Shown here: in pieces, positions 62,713 to 64,000 of the stretch | Position numbering within the stretch: position 1 is the stretch's first letter | How the letters are laid out: every line of letters begins with the position of its first letter | Source of the DNA: Parapontixanthobacter aurantiacus | GTDB taxonomy: Bacteria > Pseudomonadota > Alphaproteobacteria > Sphingomonadales > Sphingomonadaceae | NCBI RefSeq assembly: GCF_009827635.1 | Contig: NZ_WTYW01000003.1 | Location: forward strand, 1 to 64,000 | Reading direction: 5' to 3' | DNA length: 64,000 bases | Position numbers and translations under genes: made by a program | The notes under the pieces: model-generated | Told to the model about the DNA's origin: nothing | Databases searched by the model: none | Seen by the model: the letters and a program-made list of their open reading frames with translations, nothing else

Positions 62713-64000
62713 TTAGCTGCCGGCAGTGACCCCGCCAAAGCTGCGCTTCAGTGTGAGCCCGAAGTTCAGATGGCGGTTTCGTTCGCGAAACTCTCTGAAG
62801 GATGACTGCGGTACAGCCCGATTAGGAGAAAATATTAGCCGCTCACGCTTGCTCCCCGTATTAAACAGATTGTCGACCTCCAATGCTATGGCCGTACGCG
62901 CATCTGCCCGGTATTCGACGAAAGCCTCTCCAAACGGTCCGCCGTTGAAGCTGGAGTCAAATTCGTCCGTGCGGAAGAAAGTGAACTCGTCCCCGTCAGC
63001 GACCTCCAGACCGTAAGAGAACGCGCCGGCATCCCGCCGAACGTCGAGGCTCCATTCCCAGTCCCGAAAACCCCCGCTGAAGTTGCGCAGTTCGCCGCTA
63101 ATCGGATCTTCAACGCGGGTTCGCTGTATCTGTCCGGTGAACTTAACGCGCAAACCGCTCCAAAGCTTGACGAGTGGTGCATCCAGAGTGAGTTTGGCGA
63201 AATAGCGCTTGCCCGTGCCGATATTGCCCGGAGCGTCAAAGCCTTCGCCTTCATCGTCGAAAACGAGCACCCGGTCCTGAAGCAGGCTGACAAGATCGTG
63301 GCCGGCATCCAGCCTGACAATGCCCTCTTCCAGGATTGGCCGATCGACCGTGAGGCGAAATTCCCAAGTACGTTGCGGCAAGAGATTCTCGTTGCCCGCA
63401 TTGACCCGGTCATTCGACAGTTCGGCCGCACTGATGAAGTCGTAGAAGTCCAGTTGCGCCACGTTGCGCCGTACGGTAAGCTGAGTGTGCCAATCGCCGC
63501 CCGGCTTCCAGTCGATGGTCGCATTCGGCTTCAGGAAGCGCAGCGTCCGGTCGGCGATCGCATCGCCGCGCACCTTCAACCGCGAATATTCGTAGTTCAA
63601 GCCGGCATCGACGCGCAAGGCGGGGCTGATCGAGCGGCCGACGTTGACGAAAGCTTCGCCTCTGGTTTCTTTCACGATTGCGTTGTCGATCGGCAAATCG
63701 ATCCGCGTCCGCCCGCCAGCCGGATTAAGGACGAACAATTCGACGTTACTGTCGAGCGTATTCACTACGGCTTCCGCGCCCGCTTCGAAAGAGAGTCCGG
63801 CAAGGTCCTGATGCGACCAGCTTATGCGGCCGATCCGTTCGTCGAACTGGGCCTGCTGCGTTTGTTCGAAGCCGCCGATCAGCTCCGCATCCTCGCTCAG
63901 CAGCCCGTCGTATCGCTGCGAGGCGGAAAAATTGTCCTTTTTCGCATGGGTAGCGAGCGCGACCAGCTTGATGGCCCCGCCGGCGAGAGGCCGGGTGATG
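62713..64000 (-). CDS. TonB-dependent outer-membrane receptor, C-terminal barrel (runs off the window edge)
   Basis: About 429 residues, open on the minus strand through the window edge at 64000. The sequence is a run of amphipathic strands with long polar loops: DAGLNYEYSRLKVRGDAIAD, WKPGGDWHTQLTVRRNVAQL, FYDFISAAELSNDRVNAGNE then NLLPQRTWEF (typical barrel plug-side loop). ALEVDNLFNTGSKRERLIF follows (the VxNLFN motif), and the end is HLNFGLTLKRSFGG. It imports an unidentified ligand using TonB energy. Plug and signal peptide lie outside the window. Confidence 0.82.
   Translation of the reverse strand, partial: ITRPLAGGAIKLVALATHAKKDNFSASQRYDGLLSEDAELIGGFEQTQQAQFDERIGRISWSHQDLAGLSFEAGAEAVVNTLDSNVELFVLNPAGGRTRIDLPIDNAIVKETRGEAFVNVGRSISPALRVDAGLNYEYSRLKVRGDAIADRTLRFLKPNATIDWKPGGDWHTQLTVRRNVAQLDFYDFISAAELSNDRVNAGNENLLPQRTWEFRLTVDRPILEEGIVRLDAGHDLVSLLQDRVLVFDDEGEGFDAPGNIGTGKRYFAKLTLDAPLVKLWSGLRVKFTGQIQRTRVEDPISGELRNFSGGFRDWEWSLDVRRDAGAFSYGLEVADGDEFTFFRTDEFDSSFNGGPFGEAFVEYRADARTAIALEVDNLFNTGSKRERLIFSPNRAVPQSSFREFRERNRHLNFGLTLKRSFGGVTAGS

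Noticed and set aside
1-64000. CRISPR array or rRNA genes
   Set aside because: I saw no regularly spaced direct repeats and no rRNA-like stretches on reading the window.

Overview
The window looks like part of a Sphingomonadales (Alphaproteobacteria) chromosome, probably Erythrobacteraceae or Sphingomonadaceae. Evidence: two exported proteins ending in sphingomonad-type PEPxxWx sorting tails, a Pal lipoprotein, a TonB-dependent receptor, an S1/P1 nuclease and many GTG/TTG starts. By eye, base composition alternates between GC-rich core stretches (about 7.8-19.3 kb and 23.7-27 kb) and visibly more AT-rich accessory stretches (about 19.4-23.4 kb and 27.2-34.4 kb). No composition was computed.

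Layout. 1-6.3 kb: start of a catalase, a lipoprotein, Pal, a KdpDE-like two-component pair, then a decayed fusion of a ParB-type DNA methyltransferase with a DUF5681 gene. 6.2-7.5 kb: an XRE regulator diverging from a PD-(D/E)xK-like protein. 7.6-7.8 kb: a cluster of TTCCCTGTTA-type repeats. 7.8-15.7 kb: an MFS transporter and a surface-glycan locus (five glycosyltransferases of four families plus a Wzx-like flippase). 15.8-19.4 kb: msrA, an exported methyltransferase, N-carbamoylputrescine amidase, folK and tRNA-Lys(UUU). 19.4-23.4 kb: an AT-rich replicative mini-element (excisionase-like HTH, HUH-like Rep, DUF927 helicase) next to the tRNA, with no recognisable integrase. 23.7-27.1 kb: a GntR/ABC-transporter operon and a class C beta-lactamase-like hydrolase.

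27.2-39.2 kb is a defence island. It holds a NERD protein; an EcoRI-type adenine methyltransferase paired with a DUF262-HNH nuclease; a divergent GmrSD-type (DUF262-DUF1524) gene with a small partner; a large helical protein of unknown function; and an Mrr-type nuclease fused to an nSTAND3-like ATPase. The last two genes run into each other tail to tail and seem to have lost their C-termini.

39.7-50.5 kb is rich in c-di-GMP and envelope genes: a diguanylate cyclase, two PilZ proteins, a membrane-anchored winged-helix regulator, several small membrane proteins, two PEP-CTERM proteins, an outer-membrane barrel and a nuclease-like protein. 51.2-54.2 kb has two SGNH esterase-like proteins and an OafA-type acyltransferase, a likely polysaccharide acyl-decoration set. 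54.5-57.5 kb is a TetR/acyl-CoA ligase operon whose upstream esterase is cut off at a junction with a DUF3768 fragment. 57.7-64 kb holds a GNAT acetyltransferase, S1/P1 nuclease, an excalibur-domain protein, a DUF2975-HTH pair, a SnoaL-like protein and the C-terminal barrel of a TonB-dependent receptor.

The strongest candidate for an under-described system is the 29.0-33.96 kb block: an EcoRI-type methyltransferase cotranscribed with a DUF262-HNH nuclease and facing a GmrSD-type enzyme. It looks like a modification-guided restriction module in which the nuclease is not of the EcoRI type.
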